A DNA stretch of 64,000 bases from Verrucomicrobiota bacterium (GCA_016199985.1 JACQFQ010000041.1:1-64000), one strand, 5' to 3'; shown: positions 1 through 9,414, counted from the stretch's first letter. Notes: generated by a model from the sequence alone, not told the origin. Numbers and translations: made by a program.

Positions 1-562
1 AGCTGCCCAAAGCGGCGCAAACAAAAGCTATCAACCAAGGACTTTCAGCGCCACCTCGCCGCCGAGAGATCTCGCTGCGCTTTCAGTCTCGTGACGTCCG
101 TCTGTCCAGAGGCTTGGAATGCAAAATAGACGCACCCTATCGGCCAGGCGCGGGATGAGTATTTATCTTGCCAAACAGGTGCCCATCGTGTGAGGACTGG
201 GCTCACCATGAAAATGGTTCTTCGTTTCTCGGATCTTGCGTTTTGCCCTGGCACTCTTCACCGCAGCCTGGGCGATGGACTAAGAACAGACCGGGATCCG
301 GCGAAGGCGTCTTCTCCATATGCGGTCAGGATGTGGATTTCATTTCCCCACGGTGGCCTTGTTCAGCACTGGGTAGAATGGGTTTCAGCTCAGTCCGCAG
401 CGGTGTCACCAGCATCGGGGATCAGACGTGCTATGGCTGCACCCGCCTGGCGAGCGAGTTCCCGACACCCCCCGCCGACAATCTCCCGAGTTGGACAACC
501 TTTTGTTCATGCTGGGACCGACGCGGAGGGGGCGGCGAAACGACACACCTTCAAGGAAGAAT
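1..562. other. Upstream non-coding stretch, no convincing gene
   Basis: Several short open frames overlap one another here, but none has a recognisable domain, a signal peptide or consistent codon use. The stretch has a mixed, lower GC content than the region after 5900. A purine-rich AAGGAAG sits just before the ATG at 563 and probably serves the next gene. I see no tRNA, insertion sequence or clear promoter. The left end could belong to a gene lying outside the window, but no frame running in from position 1 looks coding. Confidence 0.4.
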
Positions 563-2746
563 ATGAGATGCGCACGAAGACGTAGGTCGGATCAGTTGAG
601 CGGTGACTTAGTCATCGATAGTCGAGATTACTTGTGGTTTCGGAGCTCTCAACACTGCTGGCTATCCTCAGGCATGATTGCGACAATCGGTTTCTTTATC
701 ACCACCGCCTGCCATTCTCAGTTTGTTAGCGGCGAGTTCGATACCCTGTATCGCCCTGCCGACAGTTCAAGATCTAATCCACAAGGAGCTTCGTCTTCGA
801 CATACAATTATTCTGAGCCAATCTTAACGGGCAATTCTGTATCGTATCAAGTCCTGGCGACGGCCGCTGCAATTCCTGTGTGGCCGTGGGTGCCGATCGG
901 CCAGTTCCCGAACCCTGTCACTGAAGTTGCCATACCTAATGGTGCTGGGTTTACGGAATACAACATCAAGGTCAATGGGCCAGGCTTTGTTGGTGTTTGG
1001 GGAAGTGCCTCGGCATCAGGCAGTGCGGCAGGTCTGAACGTATACGAGCAGTATGTTACCAGTGCCGATGTTACTGCGGGTGGTTTTGTAAAATGGCGTG
1101 CACTTCAATTGACCAATTGGTTCGCATCTGCGGATCAGCTAAGACCCGGTCAGTCTCGCTCCAGTTCAAAAAGTGCCAACGTGCTCTTCAAGGCTGAGAC
1201 CGGCATAGGGACGTTGTTGTTAAATGATAGCACTGGGGTGCGCGTCGTGGCCATTTCTGACAATAAGAACGCTGGCCAGTCTACAGGAACCGGCGTAGCT
1301 AGCTGGACTGCCACGTTCTTTCCAGAATCCCCCAAACCGAAGGGTGACCTCCGCTGTCAGGGCACCGATGGCCCTTGCAACCTGAACACAAACGGCAATT
1401 GCATTTACATCGCCATTCACGGTTACAATTCAAGCAGTGGCACCACGTGGATTCAGCAGCTTAAGGGCGCACTTTCATTGAGATCTGGAAGCGTCTGTGC
1501 GTGGGATTGGAGCGCTGACGCTGCTCCAGCAGGCCAGCCAGAGAATCCAGCGGAGCAACGACGAGTAATCAACAAAGCAAAAGATCAGGGACGAAAGCTG
1601 GCAGCAGCGCTGATCGCGTGCAGCATTGACCCGAGGAAAGTTCACATTATTGCCCACAGTTATGGTTCTGAAGTCGCTAATGTGTTGGGCCAAGAGCTGA
1701 AAGCACGTGGATACGGAGTGATCAAAGATGTTACGCTCATTGACATGCCATACGTATCAATAGAACACCCGCTGGGATTACCGATCGGAATTGTGCCTAT
1801 CCGGGATTTCGACCCTAGGAACTTTGACCATGTGAGTAATCTTTACGGCACCGGCTACTCAGCACTCGGCGCGCCTCTCTGTGGTAGCAATTTCAGCAAT
1901 GTGGCAAATGTCGTCGTAAGAGGTGACAACCTGCCGGTGCCAATCGGTGACACACAGAATCTTGTTCACACCAGAATGGCTCTTTACGTGGGCGATCTAG
2001 TCTCTGCAAGAAGCGCTGCAGTCGGAGATGCTTGCGGCGACACGCCTCCCCTTCTTGGGAACTACTCAAACGATCCTTCACAACCCGCTAAGTTGGAAAT
2101 GAATCCTGGGGCCTGCGATCCTCCCCAGGTGGTGAACCTGCTTAATTCCAGCAGCGATGGTCCTCCATTCTACGCATTGCCATGGAAAACTTTCAATGGC
2201 GCTATTGATTCAAAATTGAACCAAGCCAGTTTGATGACACATTCGCCAGCGGCGTTGACGACTCACATTAAGTGGCCCGTCAACGTGGACTATATTCGGT
2301 TCAAGTACGCTGTTCCGCAAGGTTCCGACACCGATTCATTCTGTCTTCATTTCAACGACGAACGTTTGTTCTTTTCAGACACTTGGCGAACTCCCTCCGA
2401 TACGTTTCTAGATTCTCTCTTGATCGACGTTCAGCATCTTCAAGGGATTGAAGGAGAACTGAGCTTCCTGTTAAGTTCCCCTGGGCAACCAGGCACGCAA
2501 TTCCTGATAAGGGATTTGCAGTTCTTGACAGCAATTCCAGTTCTGAACATTGAACGAAAAGGATCCGGTTTGGTAATCTCTTGGGCTGCGTCAGTGTCGG
2601 GATTTGTGCTACAGGCTGCATCAAACCTTCAACCACCCGACGGGTGGTCTACTATTACCAGCGATGTTATCATCAACAACAGCGCAAAGATTGTCACAGT
2701 GAATCTTGGTGACAGCCAGAGTTTTTTCCGTTTGGTCAAGTTGTGA
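563..2746 (+). CDS. Exported lipase-like alpha/beta hydrolase
   Basis: Likely a secreted or surface serine hydrolase. The ATG at 563 has an AAGGAAG motif upstream and gives 727 residues. The ATG at 674 would start directly at a hydrophobic segment (MIATIGFFITTACHSQF) that looks like the signal-peptide core, so either start is possible. The middle of the protein resembles the pancreatic-lipase fold: an 'IHGYNSSSGTTWIQQL' oxyanion-side strand, then 'VCAWDWS', then the nucleophile elbow 'HIIAHSYGSEV'. The elbow reads A-H-S-Y-G, so the first glycine of GxSxG is replaced by alanine. The last ~60 residues (VLQAASNL...W...FFRLVKL) form a terminal module also seen in the exported protein at 21232-23172. 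The substrate is unknown. Base composition is less GC-rich than the main part of the window. Confidence 0.75.
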   Translation: MRCARRRRSDQLSGDLVIDSRDYLWFRSSQHCWLSSGMIATIGFFITTACHSQFVSGEFDTLYRPADSSRSNPQGASSSTYNYSEPILTGNSVSYQVLATAAAIPVWPWVPIGQFPNPVTEVAIPNGAGFTEYNIKVNGPGFVGVWGSASASGSAAGLNVYEQYVTSADVTAGGFVKWRALQLTNWFASADQLRPGQSRSSSKSANVLFKAETGIGTLLLNDSTGVRVVAISDNKNAGQSTGTGVASWTATFFPESPKPKGDLRCQGTDGPCNLNTNGNCIYIAIHGYNSSSGTTWIQQLKGALSLRSGSVCAWDWSADAAPAGQPENPAEQRRVINKAKDQGRKLAAALIACSIDPRKVHIIAHSYGSEVANVLGQELKARGYGVIKDVTLIDMPYVSIEHPLGLPIGIVPIRDFDPRNFDHVSNLYGTGYSALGAPLCGSNFSNVANVVVRGDNLPVPIGDTQNLVHTRMALYVGDLVSARSAAVGDACGDTPPLLGNYSNDPSQPAKLEMNPGACDPPQVVNLLNSSSDGPPFYALPWKTFNGAIDSKLNQASLMTHSPAALTTHIKWPVNVDYIRFKYAVPQGSDTDSFCLHFNDERLFFSDTWRTPSDTFLDSLLIDVQHLQGIEGELSFLLSSPGQPGTQFLIRDLQFLTAIPVLNIERKGSGLVISWAASVSGFVLQAASNLQPPDGWSTITSDVIINNSAKIVTVNLGDSQSFFRLVKL

Positions 2747-3282
2747 CACGGTTCGCTCGAGCTCCCTGGTTATTAGCCGAAGGATCTCAATTCCTCCAGG
2801 CAGCATAGCCCCAATCATACAAGGCGTGTACTTAGCCGACAACCAAGTCGTGTATGTTTGCCAGCGCTTGAAGGGGCAAGATGGCGGTCTCTCGCGCATC
2901 GATATTCATGCAACTCTTTATTTCTGGTCCAAAGCGGGAGAGTTCTCACTGGATTGCAGATTCGAAAGGAGACCGGAACAGATTCCATCCTTGAGGTCAT
3001 TCCTGGACAACGCTGGGCGAAAGTCTTGAGCTCGGTTCCATCATAGGATTGTCCGCTAAGTCAGCCGAGAAACCGTAGGTGCGTCCAGAAAAACAAGTCA
3101 AGCGAGGGCGTGCTGACTGGGGTTACCCCCATTGGCTCAGCGGTCATGTATTCGAGGTCGTCTAAAGAGCGGGCAGAGACTCGTCTCACTTGCGGCGAAG
3201 GCGACCGAAGGACGGGTGTCGCGGATATTCCGCGCCGTTACCCAGGGCGGCGAGGGGAGGCGGTTTCAACGTGGACACAGCC
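2747..3282. other. Intergenic stretch, no convincing gene
   Basis: Short overlapping frames on both strands have no recognisable domains or start signals. The stretch leads into the perfect inverted repeat at 3283-3332. It may contain degraded sequence, but I can identify nothing. Confidence 0.35.
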
Positions 3283-3332
3283 CTTAGAGCCTGTCTGAGT
3301 GCGCCGCACGGCGCACTCAGACAGGCTCTAAG
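3283..3332. repeat. Perfect 23-bp inverted repeat (hairpin)
   Basis: Arm 3283-3305 is exactly complementary to 3310-3332 with a four-base GCAC loop. The arm begins CTTAGAGCCTGTCTGAGTGC. It is far longer and more perfect than a normal terminator, and no T-run follows on the plus strand. It lies between the end of the hydrolase gene at 2746 and the end of the minus-strand gene at 3369, that is, between two converging genes. It could act as a bidirectional terminator, a REP-type element or the remnant of a small mobile element. Structure is certain, role is not. Confidence 0.85.
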
Positions 3333-3368
3333 ATTTCAGAGCGTGATCGTATTAGTGTAAGAGCATCG

Positions 3369-4052
3369 TTAATGGCCGCGAACGCGATCATCCCAGGCCT
3401 CGATGAGGTCAGCTCCGTCCTGGTCGGTATACTTCCCATAAGCGCCTCGAAGTAGAAGTGAGACAACGACGATTTGGCCGCCCACCTCAAGATAATCGAA
3501 TTCGTAATGCAGGGCAGGCTCTTGAACCAGGACTGCCGGCTTTCGATAAGAACTCAGGACCGCCACTAACTCGTTTCGATATTCGCTCGTTGTCCAACCT
3601 GGCCACTTGTCCAGCCTCACCCACTTGTCTTCCTCCCCATTGGTCGTCCTGATCCGTACTTGCTGATCAAAGCATCGAAAGATTATGCCTATTCCATCAA
3701 GCAGGATTCGAATACCAAAGAAGACGGCTTCCTCCCCGTGCGTCACGCGGTCGAAGAGAGAAGTCTGGGAATCCCTTGTACGCACGACGAAGCACGGATG
3801 CCTTGCCATAATTACGAGAAGGGCAGCGATCCTCTTGTAGGCGTTTGGTTGATCTGGTAAGGTTGCCAAAGGGTCGCTTTGTCGACAAATGGACTCGACC
3901 GCCTCCTTGTTCACTGAAACTACCGCACCTTCCATCGAGCTAAAGCGTGTATTCCAATCAGCGCAGCAGGCGTCAAATATGTCGTAGATAAACTGCTCAT
4001 CTGCCTCCTTACTGTCGTCGATGAAATAGGTAGTTCGTGGCGCCATTGACAT
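3369..4052 (-). CDS. Hypothetical protein
   Basis: I do not recognise this 227-residue protein. It is a single open frame with balanced composition, rich in charged and aromatic residues, and has no signal peptide or membrane segment, so it is probably cytoplasmic. It starts MSMAPRTTYFIDDS; the second Met (4046) is an equally possible start. The central part 'HPCFVVRTRDSQTSLFDRV...FFGIRILLDGIGIIF' and the end 'YLEVGGQIVVVSLLLRG' look like alternating beta strands. The neighbouring small gene at 4210-4434 lies upstream on the same strand, 157 bases away. Both lie in the lower-GC part of the window and may be accessory genes. Confidence 0.55.
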   Translation of the reverse strand: MSMAPRTTYFIDDSKEADEQFIYDIFDACCADWNTRFSSMEGAVVSVNKEAVESICRQSDPLATLPDQPNAYKRIAALLVIMARHPCFVVRTRDSQTSLFDRVTHGEEAVFFGIRILLDGIGIIFRCFDQQVRIRTTNGEEDKWVRLDKWPGWTTSEYRNELVAVLSSYRKPAVLVQEPALHYEFDYLEVGGQIVVVSLLLRGAYGKYTDQDGADLIEAWDDRVRGH

Positions 4053-4209
4053 CCTTGATATGATGATTTAACGGAGTTTAGTTAGAACAAAGGTAATAAC
4101 CACCTTCCTGCCTTCGATCGACAGCGTGACGAGGCGAACCGAAACCACTTCCAAAGGATAGAAAGAGCGTCGCTAGGAGCGTTGCTCGGAACGTAAGGAT
4201 ACGGAAAGA

Positions 4210-4434
4210 CTATGGCTGACCAGATAACTTTTTACGAAGTAACTCGAAGGGCGAGAGATAATCAACATTTTTTCTCCTCTTCGCAGCCTCCAACAAAGCG
4301 GCGGGAGTGATGTTTTCCTTCACGATCCTAGAAGGGTGATTTGCAGCAACGAATTTGCGTACACTCAATTCGGAAACAGTTGCCTGTGGCCGAGTTGGGA
4401 GCTTAATCTTGAGTTCTGAATTATCAATGTGCAT
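4210..4434 (-). CDS. Small hypothetical protein (74 aa)
   Basis: An open frame of 74 residues, rich in lysine and arginine, with no signal peptide. The middle (ENITPAALLEAAKRRKNVDYLSPFELLRKKL) looks helical and amphipathic. An antitoxin-like or DNA-binding role is conceivable, but no family is recognised. The ATG at 4434 has a GGCGAG about ten bases upstream. It reads in the same direction as the unknown gene at 3369-4052. Confidence 0.35.
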   Translation of the reverse strand: MHIDNSELKIKLPTRPQATVSELSVRKFVAANHPSRIVKENITPAALLEAAKRRKNVDYLSPFELLRKKLSGQP

Positions 4435-4640
4435 ATTTATCGCTCGCCAAATTGGTCTTGTTGACAGACAAAAAACCCTCCCAGCTCTTAGAGAGAGAGT
4501 ATCCCTTCGCCTAATTGATCATCGTCTTACCGCAAGAATACCTTAAGTGCAACACCAAATGTTGACGATGTCGGCGGAAGTATTGGAAAAGGCAAATTGT
4601 TTGAATGCCCAATCTGCCTCCTTCATCTTCGATTTCAGCG

Positions 4641-4901
4641 ATGAAGAAAGCGTACATCATTTGCATGGCATTTCTTGGGTGGACGTGCTGGGCGGGTAAT
4701 CTGACGATACAGATTGAACCGAGCGAGATTAGGACCAGCATGAGCTCTTTTGAGGAAGACCATTTGGACCTTGCGCTATGGGAGGGGACCAATGTCTTGG
4801 ACAGAGTCTATCTGTATTGGGGTGACGCCTCGGAACGGGAAAAATGGGCCGTTAAGGAAAAAGCTCGCCTGAGAACTAATGGTGTAACGAGCCACTCTTG
4901 A
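4641..4901 (+). CDS. Possible small exported protein
   Basis: From the ATG at 4641 the 86-residue frame starts with a convincing signal peptide: MKK, a hydrophobic core YIICMAFLGW, then TCWAG. A strand-like stretch 'NLTIQIEPSEIRTS' follows. The remainder (DRVYLYWGDASEREKWAVKEKARLRTN) is charged and has no known domain. It may be the truncated 5' end of a larger gene, because it stops in a region full of unrelated short frames. Confidence rests on the signal peptide only. Confidence 0.3.
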   Translation: MKKAYIICMAFLGWTCWAGNLTIQIEPSEIRTSMSSFEEDHLDLALWEGTNVLDRVYLYWGDASEREKWAVKEKARLRTNGVTSHS

Positions 4902-5900
4902 TCGTGGTAACGTGTGGGTGAAAGTCTCGGACTGATGTGTGGGGATGGATCCGTGTCCCACTAGTCATTGTGGTGGAAGCTTGCACGGACGTGTCTCCTC
5001 GTGCCTGGGTCCCCGTGGGGACCAACAGCCTAACTGAGGGCTCGTCCTACTTCAGCGATCGCCAGTGAACCCAATATCCGACTCGCTTCTACCGCCTCCG
5101 CTCCCCGTGAGGCCGATGGCACCCAGCGCTGGCAACGAGCCGAGGAGGAAGGTTCCCTCGCGATCCCTTCGCGCAACGCTCCGTTATGTTGTCGTCCGGC
5201 GGCGGTACGAAGGCACGTTTCACTTTTCTTTGACCGACACTTGGCGAGCGTAACATTCGCATGAAGGATTCTTTTGATGTCCTGCATATCGTAACAAGTT
5301 CGACTCCGACGGAGACGTGATTGAGAGCGTCATAAATGCGACCTTTCATCGCCGAATAATTCCCCTCACGACAACCATTCTGGTGGCTTTGACAGATCCT
5401 TTCGCGACAGCGAATGAAGGAATGGGATCAGCATTGCTGAGGCGTTCTGAGCCTCAGTTTGACTGGCCTTGATTGAGAGACGAGCGGGCATCATTTTAAC
5501 CCAATGACAACGGCAGCGACTGCTGACCCGACGGTCTTACGCTCTCCGGGTTGGGCCCTGGACAACGATCTTTTTGGATACAATTGGATACAAAACTCCT
5601 TCGGTTTCCTTCGTATTCCTTCGGTTGTGAGGAGTTCGTGCTTTTGTGCTCATGCGAAGGAAAGCTTTTTTAACACGCAAGTTATGCCTGTTTAACAATA
5701 ACTGAGAAAACCTTTGTTGTGGCTTCGACCCCCTCCGTCGGCACCAATAAACCTAAAAAGGAGAATGGAAGTCGGCGCAGGGGCACCTATCTGCCCGAGT
5801 TCAATATCTGTCGATGAGCGGACGCTGGATCCTCGGGCGCCGGCGCCTATGTTGATATTATGCGGCTTTGTTCGCGGGAGGCCGTCGTGGGAAGGGACGG
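4902..5900. other. About 1 kb without a supported gene
   Basis: No frame here has a family signature. Around 5030-5290 the minus strand carries two overlapping frames with suspiciously protein-like but Ser/Arg/Ala-rich sequence (for example GALREGIAREPSSSARC), the pattern of a degraded or repetitive intergenic element. The stretch ends directly at the stop of the minus-strand kinase gene. I see no tRNA or terminator. Confidence 0.35.
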
Positions 5901-6899
5901 TTATCTCCGAAACCAGGCTTTGATGCCCTTCTCGGCCTCGCCGGGACGATGGATCGCGAAAAGCAGATTCGTTCGCGAGGCTTCCAACGCCATGCGGAAG
6001 TCGAAGTATGTCGCGAACCGCTGATTGGGGTCCTTGGCCATGGCCTGGGAAAGCGCGTCGCCCGTCATCTGGCTCAAATCCGTTCGCACCTGATTCGGCG
6101 GCGTCAGCGGCGTGTGAACATGCGCGGCGATGATCTCCTCGATCGTTTCCGCCTCAAACGGCACATGGCCCGTCAGCGCATGGTAGAGCGTCCCGCCTAG
6201 GCTGTACATGTCGGAGTGGAACGTCTCCGCCTCGCGCTTCACTTTCTCCGGCGCGATGTAATACGGCGTCCCCCACACCGCCCCTTCAAAGGCCTCTTCC
6301 GTCTCGGCTTCGCGGGCCAGCCCGAAGTCCACGAGTTTCGGCTCTCCCTCCGCGTTGTATAGAATGTTGCCGGGCTTGATGTCGCGGTGGAGAAAGTTTT
6401 TTCGGAGCGCGGACTCCAGGGCCGAGCACATGGCGATGCCCACATCCAGCACCGAGACCTCAGGCAGGATCTTTTCCCTCTCGATGCGCGAGTCGAGGCT
6501 GCCGTGATCGGCGAGCTCCATGACCAGAAACGGACGTCCTTCAAACTCGTCGAAGGTGTAAACATGGATGATGTTCTGGTGATTCAAGGCCGCCCCCGCC
6601 CGCGCCTCGCGATAGAAGCTCTCCATGACCTCCTTGTCCTCGGCCATCTCGCGCTTCATGAGCTTTACGGCGACGATGCGCTCCAGATTGACGTCCATGG
6701 ACCGGTAAACCGTTCCCATGCCTCCGGACGCGACCACCTCCCGCAGCTCGAACTGCCGGATGCGCGTGGGGAGGATGACGGGGTGTCCACATTTGGTGCA
6801 GGGGGTCGTCTCCAGCATCGCCAAATCGCCGGGAATCCAGTTGCTCGCTGCGCATGAGCCGCAGATCGCCCTGCGGAGCTGTTTTCGGGAGTCAGACAT
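5901..6899 (-). CDS. Serine/threonine protein kinase with N-terminal zinc ribbon
   Basis: A soluble bacterial Hanks-type kinase of 332 residues from the ATG at 6899; a longer upstream extension would run into the divergent Rieske gene's promoter region and looks non-coding. Residues 13-38 form a zinc ribbon (C13-x2-C16, C34-x2-C37). The kinase domain follows: glycine loop GGMGTVYR (59-66), catalytic Lys79 in VAVK, HRD motif 171-173 (HRDIKPGNIL), DFG at 191-193, then an APE-like motif 'IAPEKV'. The protein ends shortly after the kinase fold. There is no transmembrane segment or sensor domain, unlike many PknB-type kinases. It is divergent from the cytochrome operon, with about 120 bases between starts. 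The substrate cannot be told from sequence. Confidence 0.93.
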   Translation of the reverse strand: MSDSRKQLRRAICGSCAASNWIPGDLAMLETTPCTKCGHPVILPTRIRQFELREVVASGGMGTVYRSMDVNLERIVAVKLMKREMAEDKEVMESFYREARAGAALNHQNIIHVYTFDEFEGRPFLVMELADHGSLDSRIEREKILPEVSVLDVGIAMCSALESALRKNFLHRDIKPGNILYNAEGEPKLVDFGLAREAETEEAFEGAVWGTPYYIAPEKVKREAETFHSDMYSLGGTLYHALTGHVPFEAETIEEIIAAHVHTPLTPPNQVRTDLSQMTGDALSQAMAKDPNQRFATYFDFRMALEASRTNLLFAIHRPGEAEKGIKAWFRR

Positions 6900-7018
6900 G
6901 TTCGCTTCTCGGGGTCTAATGTAACCGGGAACCCCCGCGGAACAAGTTTCAGGATTGTCTTTTTGAAGCCGGCTGGATGTCATCACGTCCATTGCCCGTT
7001 CCGCAGCCATTTTCTGAC

Positions 7019-7579
7019 ATGAAATCGGATGATTCAAAATCGGCGCCGGGCGGCTCGGACCGCCGCGACTTCGTCAAGGCCTGTTGCGCGGTCGTCGCTG
7101 GCGGCGCGGCCGCCGCTGTTCCCATCGCGGCCGGCCTCAACTTCGCCAGCGATCCCATCCGACGATCCACGGGGGAGGAGAGCGGCTTCCTGAAAGTCGC
7201 GTCGCTGAACGCGCTCCCCGAGGATGGCAAGCCGCGGAAGTTCGCGGTGCTCGCCGACAAATCGGACGCGTGGAACCGCTTTCTGAACGTGCCTGTCGGC
7301 GCGGTTTACCTGCGTCGGACCGGAGCCCAGCAGGTGCAGGCCCTCAACGTGATCTGTCCGCACGCGGGCTGCGCGGTCGACTATCAACCCGGCAAGGACA
7401 GCTATCTCTGTCCGTGTCACAACAGCACTTTTGGGCTCGATGGCGCCATCGCGGACAAGAACAGTCCCAGCGCCCGCGCGCTCGACGCCCTCGAGGTGGA
7501 GATTCGCAACGGCGCGGAGATCTGGGTGAAGTTCCGCAACTATCGCGCGGGCACCGCGGACAAGATTCCCCTGGCATGA
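7019..7579 (+). CDS. Rieske iron-sulfur protein of a cytochrome bc/b6f-type complex
   Basis: Carries the [2Fe-2S] cluster that passes electrons from quinol to the c-type hemes. From ATG 7019 it has 186 residues (ATG 6977 would add 14). The N-terminus has a twin-arginine-like motif, SDRRDFVKACC, followed by a hydrophobic segment AVVAGGAAAAVPIAAG, which fits Tat export and membrane anchoring. The cluster ligands are visible as CPHAGC and CPCHNS, the usual Cys-x-His...Cys-x2-His pair. Its stop codon overlaps the start of the cytochrome b gene (ATGA), so the two are translationally coupled. Confidence 0.95.
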   Translation: MKSDDSKSAPGGSDRRDFVKACCAVVAGGAAAAVPIAAGLNFASDPIRRSTGEESGFLKVASLNALPEDGKPRKFAVLADKSDAWNRFLNVPVGAVYLRRTGAQQVQALNVICPHAGCAVDYQPGKDSYLCPCHNSTFGLDGAIADKNSPSARALDALEVEIRNGAEIWVKFRNYRAGTADKIPLA

Positions 7580-9414
7580 AATACTTGATCGACTGGCTGG
7601 ACCACCGCACGGGGTGCCGCAAGCTGCTTCACGAGGCCCTTTACGAGAACGTTCCGGGAGGATCGCGCTGGCGCTATGTCTGGGGGAGCGCTCTCACCTT
7701 CGCCTTGTTCGTGCAGTTCGTCACCGGCCTGTTCCTTTGGATGGCCTACACTCCGGGCGCTCAGACGGCATGGGAGAGCGTGTACTATATTCAACACGAG
7801 ATGACCGGCGGATGGCTGCTGCGCGGGATTCATCACTTCACCGCGCAGCTCATGACGGTGATGCTCGTCCTCCACTTCATGCAGGTCGTCATCGACGGCG
7901 CGTACAAGGCGCCGAGGGAGCTTAATTTCTGGTTCGGCCTGGGTTTGCTGGGGCTCGTGCTCGCGTTATCCCTCACCGGATACCTGCTCCCGTGGGATCA
8001 AAAGGGCTACTGGGCAACGCGCGTCGCCACCAACATCGCGGGCATTACGCCGGTGATCGGACCTCAGTTGCAGCGGCTGATCATCGGAGGCGCTGAGTAT
8101 GGCCATCACACCCTGACGCGTTTCTTCGCCCTTCACGCCGGATGGCTTCCCGCGGCGGTGGTGGTGTTTGTCGCGGGCCATATCTACCTGTTCCGTCGCC
8201 ACGGGCTCACTGCGGCGGAGCCGCGTCGCAAGCGGGACGAGCCTTTCTGGCCGGACCAGGTGCTCAAGGACTCGGTGGCCGCGCTGGACGTGATGGCGAC
8301 GGTGCTCCTGCTGATCGTGTGGCCGCGGCTCACGGGATCGGGCGCCCCCCTCGGCGCCGAATTGACCGCGCCCGCCGACCCGGCCGAGCAGTTTTCGGCC
8401 GCCCGGCCTGAGTGGTACTTTCTCTTTCTTTTCCAGCTGCTGAAATACTTCCCGGGCGAGAGCGAGATCTGGGGCGCCATCATTCTGCCCTCCGTGCTGA
8501 TGGGCGTGGTGTGCCTGATGCCATTCCTGGGGCGATGGCGCCTGGGACATCTCTTCAACATCTCCCTGCTCGTTTCCATCATCGCGGGGGCGTCCCTGCT
8601 GACCTGGCAGGCGAAGCAGGAGGACGGCAGGTCGGAGTCGTATCAGCTCGCGGCGCGCGCGGCGGAGCACGACGCCGAGAGAGCGAAGATTCTGGCCCGA
8701 TCGCCCGCCGGCATTCCCAGCTCGGGCGCGGTGACATTGCTTCGCAACGATCCATTCACGCAGGGGCCCAGGCTGTTCGCGCGAAACTGCGCGAGCTGCC
8801 ATCGCTATGGGGGCCATGATGGCATGGGCGCGCAGCCCAAGGACGCGCCTTCCGCCAGCGAGCTGAAGGGCTTCGCTTCGCGCGAATGGGTGAGCGGCCT
8901 TCTGGATCCTCAACGCGTGGATTCGACGAATCATTTTGGCGGAACGAAATTGCGGGATGGCAAGATGGTGAAATTCGTGAAGAAGGACGTGGCGGCCTTC
9001 GGCCCCGAGGACAAGGGCCGCCTTCAGACGGCGATCAAGGCCCTCTCCGCGGAGGCGGGGTTGAAGTCTCAGCAGGCCGTCGACAAGCAGGACGCCGACG
9101 CCATCGCGCAAGGCCGCGACGCGATCCGATCCAGCGCCCTTCGCTGCACGGAGTGCCACGCCTTCGGCAAGCCGGACGAGGACGCCACCGCGCCCGAGCT
9201 CACCGGTTATGGCTCCCGCGCGTGGATGGTCTCCTTCATCTCCGATTCGTCCCATGCTCGCTTCTATGGGAAGCGTAACGATCGGATGCCCCGATTTGGA
9301 AAGGATCAGATCCTCGACGATGCCGCCATCGGCCTGATTGTTGATTGGCTTCGGGGCGATTGGTACGAACCCACGGTCACGTCCGCGAAGGAGTCTCATG
9401 CCGCAGCTCGCTAG
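7576..9414 (+). CDS. Cytochrome b fused to a two-heme cytochrome c domain
   Basis: Quinol-oxidising membrane subunit of a bc-type complex, 612 residues. The start is fixed by the ATGA overlap with the Rieske gene. The N-terminal half is cytochrome b: 'RGIHHFTAQL' and 'LVLHFMQ' give heme-ligand histidines, a later helix has 'ALHAGW' and 'AGHIYLF', and 'PEWYFLFLFQLLKYFPG' contains the PEWY quinol-oxidation motif. After the last helix comes a soluble region with two c-type heme sites, CASCH and CTECH, each followed by cytochrome-c-like sequence with Met residues (KRNDRMPRFGKD). The fusion puts the electron acceptor on the same chain, replacing a separate cytochrome c1. The gene overlaps the next one by 17 bases. 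Confidence 0.95.
   Translation: MKYLIDWLDHRTGCRKLLHEALYENVPGGSRWRYVWGSALTFALFVQFVTGLFLWMAYTPGAQTAWESVYYIQHEMTGGWLLRGIHHFTAQLMTVMLVLHFMQVVIDGAYKAPRELNFWFGLGLLGLVLALSLTGYLLPWDQKGYWATRVATNIAGITPVIGPQLQRLIIGGAEYGHHTLTRFFALHAGWLPAAVVVFVAGHIYLFRRHGLTAAEPRRKRDEPFWPDQVLKDSVAALDVMATVLLLIVWPRLTGSGAPLGAELTAPADPAEQFSAARPEWYFLFLFQLLKYFPGESEIWGAIILPSVLMGVVCLMPFLGRWRLGHLFNISLLVSIIAGASLLTWQAKQEDGRSESYQLAARAAEHDAERAKILARSPAGIPSSGAVTLLRNDPFTQGPRLFARNCASCHRYGGHDGMGAQPKDAPSASELKGFASREWVSGLLDPQRVDSTNHFGGTKLRDGKMVKFVKKDVAAFGPEDKGRLQTAIKALSAEAGLKSQQAVDKQDADAIAQGRDAIRSSALRCTECHAFGKPDEDATAPELTGYGSRAWMVSFISDSSHARFYGKRNDRMPRFGKDQILDDAAIGLIVDWLRGDWYEPTVTSAKESHAAAR

Noticed and set aside
168-585. Overlapping plus-strand frames of about 130 residues
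   Set aside because: Two frames cover the same bases, neither has a start signal, domain or coding-like composition.
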